DNA from: an uncultured Blautia sp.
Lineage (GTDB): Bacteria; Bacillota_A; Clostridia; Lachnospirales; Lachnospiraceae
Direction of reading: 5' to 3'
NCBI GenBank assembly: GCA_905209435.1
Contig: CAJLTE010000127.1
Span: 1-7,304, forward strand
DNA: 7,304 bases
In this document: positions 6,292-7,304 of the stretch, piece by piece
How the letters are laid out: every line of letters starts with the position of its first letter
Position numbering within the stretch: the stretch's first letter is position 1
The notes under the pieces: generated by a model
The model's database searches: none
What the model was told of the DNA's origin: nothing
Seen by the model: the letters and a program-made list of their open reading frames with translations, nothing else
Translations under genes and position numbers: made by a program

Positions 6292-7278
6292 TTACTTTCC
6301 TCCTAAAAAAATTTTCTGAATGCGGATATCTTTTCCCACAAGCTTAGTCATCTGATAGTTGCTGGCGATGCGGGAAAAGGTTCTCTCAGAATAAGTTGCT
6401 GAGAAATCTTCCAGCTTCAGGTTTGTGGAAATAATCGTAGATTTCTTGCGCATGATCCGCTCATTGATGCACAGGAAAAGCTGTGAAGATACAAAGCTGT
6501 TGGTAAGCTCTGTACCCAGGTCATCAATGATCAGCAGGTCACAGTCAAAAATCGGTTCATCATCGGGAGCGTCATTGCCTCTGGAAAAAGCAGAGCCTGC
6601 AAGAAAATCAAAAAGCTCGAATGAAGAAAAATAAAGTACACAGTGTGCACTGTCCAGAAGATCGTGAGCGATGCAGTGGGAAAGAAAGGTCTTGCCCACA
6701 CCTGTGTCGCCGTAGAAAAACAGGTTCTGGAAAGAATTATCAAAGTCAGCGACAAATTCCTTCGCCATCTTATACGCGCGACGTGCAGTCTCACGTTCGG
6801 TGAGTCCCGTTGAATCATTTGTTATTGTATCAGAATAAAAGTCAAAAGAAAAGTGGTCAAAGTTCTCTTTTTCAAGAATTTCTTTTAAATTTGACTGTGT
6901 ATACAGAAGTTCGATCTCTGCCTTCTTGAAACAGGAGCATTTCTGGCTGCCGATATAGCCAGTATCCTGGCAAAGAGGGCAGGTGTAGCTCATCTCCAGA
7001 TAATCAGCAGGATAGCCGGAAGAAAGCAGTAATGCAGTGCGTTCCTGGGAAAGCAGGGCAATATCATTGCGAAGATCTTCAATGCCGACTTCCTGGCGGC
7101 TGATCAGGGCCCGGGCCTTCCTGGCACTTAAAGTAGCTACTTCCTCGTCGATTTCACGCAGACGGGGAATTTTCTCATAGGCTTCAGCAAGATGCTCTTC
7201 CTGTATGCGGCGGTTCCTGGCCTGGCGACGGTTGTATTCCCGCATTATAGTATCGTATTGGTAATTCTGTAAGGGCAT
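6292..7278 (-). CDS. DnaI/DnaC-like replicative helicase loader, AAA+ ATPase
   Basis: Proteins of this type load the hexameric replicative helicase onto DNA at initiation and restart. The 328-residue product starts with a basic, helical N-terminal region (about 1-85) likely to contact the helicase. A Cys4 zinc-binding motif follows (CPLC at 100-103, CSC at 114-116), as in DnaI. The AAA+ core has Walker A GDTGVGKT (190-197), Walker B LLIIDDLG (248-255), sensor 1 IISTN (282-286) and an arginine-finger region YSERTFSRI (296-304, with Arg299 and Arg303). All catalytic motifs look intact. The length fits DnaI (about 310) better than E. coli DnaC (245). The start is supported by AAGGAG 7 bases upstream. 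The frame stays open to the window edge, but the family N-terminus fits this ATG. IstB-like transposon ATPases share the core but lack this N-terminal zinc module, and no transposase is nearby. It is upstream of and coupled to prs. Confidence 0.9.
   Translation of the reverse strand: MPLQNYQYDTIMREYNRRQARNRRIQEEHLAEAYEKIPRLREIDEEVATLSARKARALISRQEVGIEDLRNDIALLSQERTALLLSSGYPADYLEMSYTCPLCQDTGYIGSQKCSCFKKAEIELLYTQSNLKEILEKENFDHFSFDFYSDTITNDSTGLTERETARRAYKMAKEFVADFDNSFQNLFFYGDTGVGKTFLSHCIAHDLLDSAHCVLYFSSFELFDFLAGSAFSRGNDAPDDEPIFDCDLLIIDDLGTELTNSFVSSQLFLCINERIMRKKSTIISTNLKLEDFSATYSERTFSRIASNYQMTKLVGKDIRIQKIFLGGK
6299..6304 (-). promoter_or_regulatory. prs ribosome binding site embedded in the end of the helicase-loader gene
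   Basis: On the minus strand a perfect AGGAGG lies 10 bases before the prs ATG and within the last codons (Gly-Gly-Lys) of the upstream gene, whose TAA stop (6292-6294) falls between the site and the start. Terminating ribosomes would be placed at the prs start, an arrangement typical of translational coupling. Confidence 0.75.
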
Positions 7279-7285
7279 GTAAATT

Positions 7286-7291
7286 CTCCTT
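7286..7291 (-). promoter_or_regulatory. Ribosome binding site of the helicase-loader gene
   Basis: AAGGAG on the minus strand lies 7 bases before the ATG at 7278. The remaining bases to the window edge show no promoter and no stop codon in any minus-strand frame, so the promoter of this operon, and probably another gene, lie outside the window. Confidence 0.65.
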
Positions 7292-7304
7292 CCAGGTTGT
7301 AAGA

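Noticed and set aside
6292..7278. IstB-type transposition helper ATPase
   Set aside because: The Cys4 zinc motif, the length, the link to prs and the absence of any transposase or inverted repeats favour a DnaI-type helicase loader.
1..7304. CRISPR arrays, tRNA or rRNA genes, insertion sequences, attachment sites
   Set aside because: No regularly spaced repeats, cloverleaf sequences, transposase genes or terminal inverted repeats were seen by eye.

Overview
The window looks like chromosome of a gut-type Clostridia, most likely Lachnospiraceae (Bacillota). The grounds are the moderate to low GC content, strong purine-rich Shine-Dalgarno sequences (AGGAGG, AAGGAG), the long (391-residue) ribose-phosphate pyrophosphokinase placed directly after a DnaI/DnaC-type helicase loader, and a short YhaO/YhaN-like gene pair behind asnS. 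The assignment rests on recognising protein families by eye, not on a search.

Layout: (1) Bases 1-734, plus strand: the 3' part of a gene whose C-terminal domain is an SGNH/GDSL-type hydrolase; its 5' end lies outside the window. (2) Bases 735-938: a probable intrinsic terminator for that gene, then a clear sigma-A-type promoter and a short leader. (3) Bases 939-4986, plus strand: a three-gene unit made of asparaginyl-tRNA synthetase (asnS), a SbcD/Mre11/YhaO-like metallophosphoesterase and a SbcC/Rad50/YhaN-like ATPase-fold protein with a membrane hairpin in its coiled coil. No terminator is visible between these genes. (4) Bases 4987-5112: a cluster of short inverted repeats and a strong hairpin terminator between convergent operons. 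(5) Bases 5113-7278, minus strand: a DnaI/DnaC-type helicase loader followed, 3 bases later, by a long-form ribose-phosphate pyrophosphokinase (prs).

Most of the content is housekeeping: tRNA charging, PRPP supply and helicase loading. The notable part is the Mre11/Rad50-like pair. Both reading frames are intact and full of recognisable family sequence, yet the catalytic signatures of both partners have changed together. The phosphoesterase has GERD where the family has GNHD. The ATPase-fold protein has lost the Walker A Gly-Lys-Ser/Thr, the ABC signature Ser-Gly and apparently the Q-loop Gln, and keeps only the Walker B Asp-Asp. This looks like a two-component nuclease/ATPase complex turned into a non-catalytic or re-purposed membrane-associated assembly, or one in early decay. 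It is the best candidate here for something not yet described.
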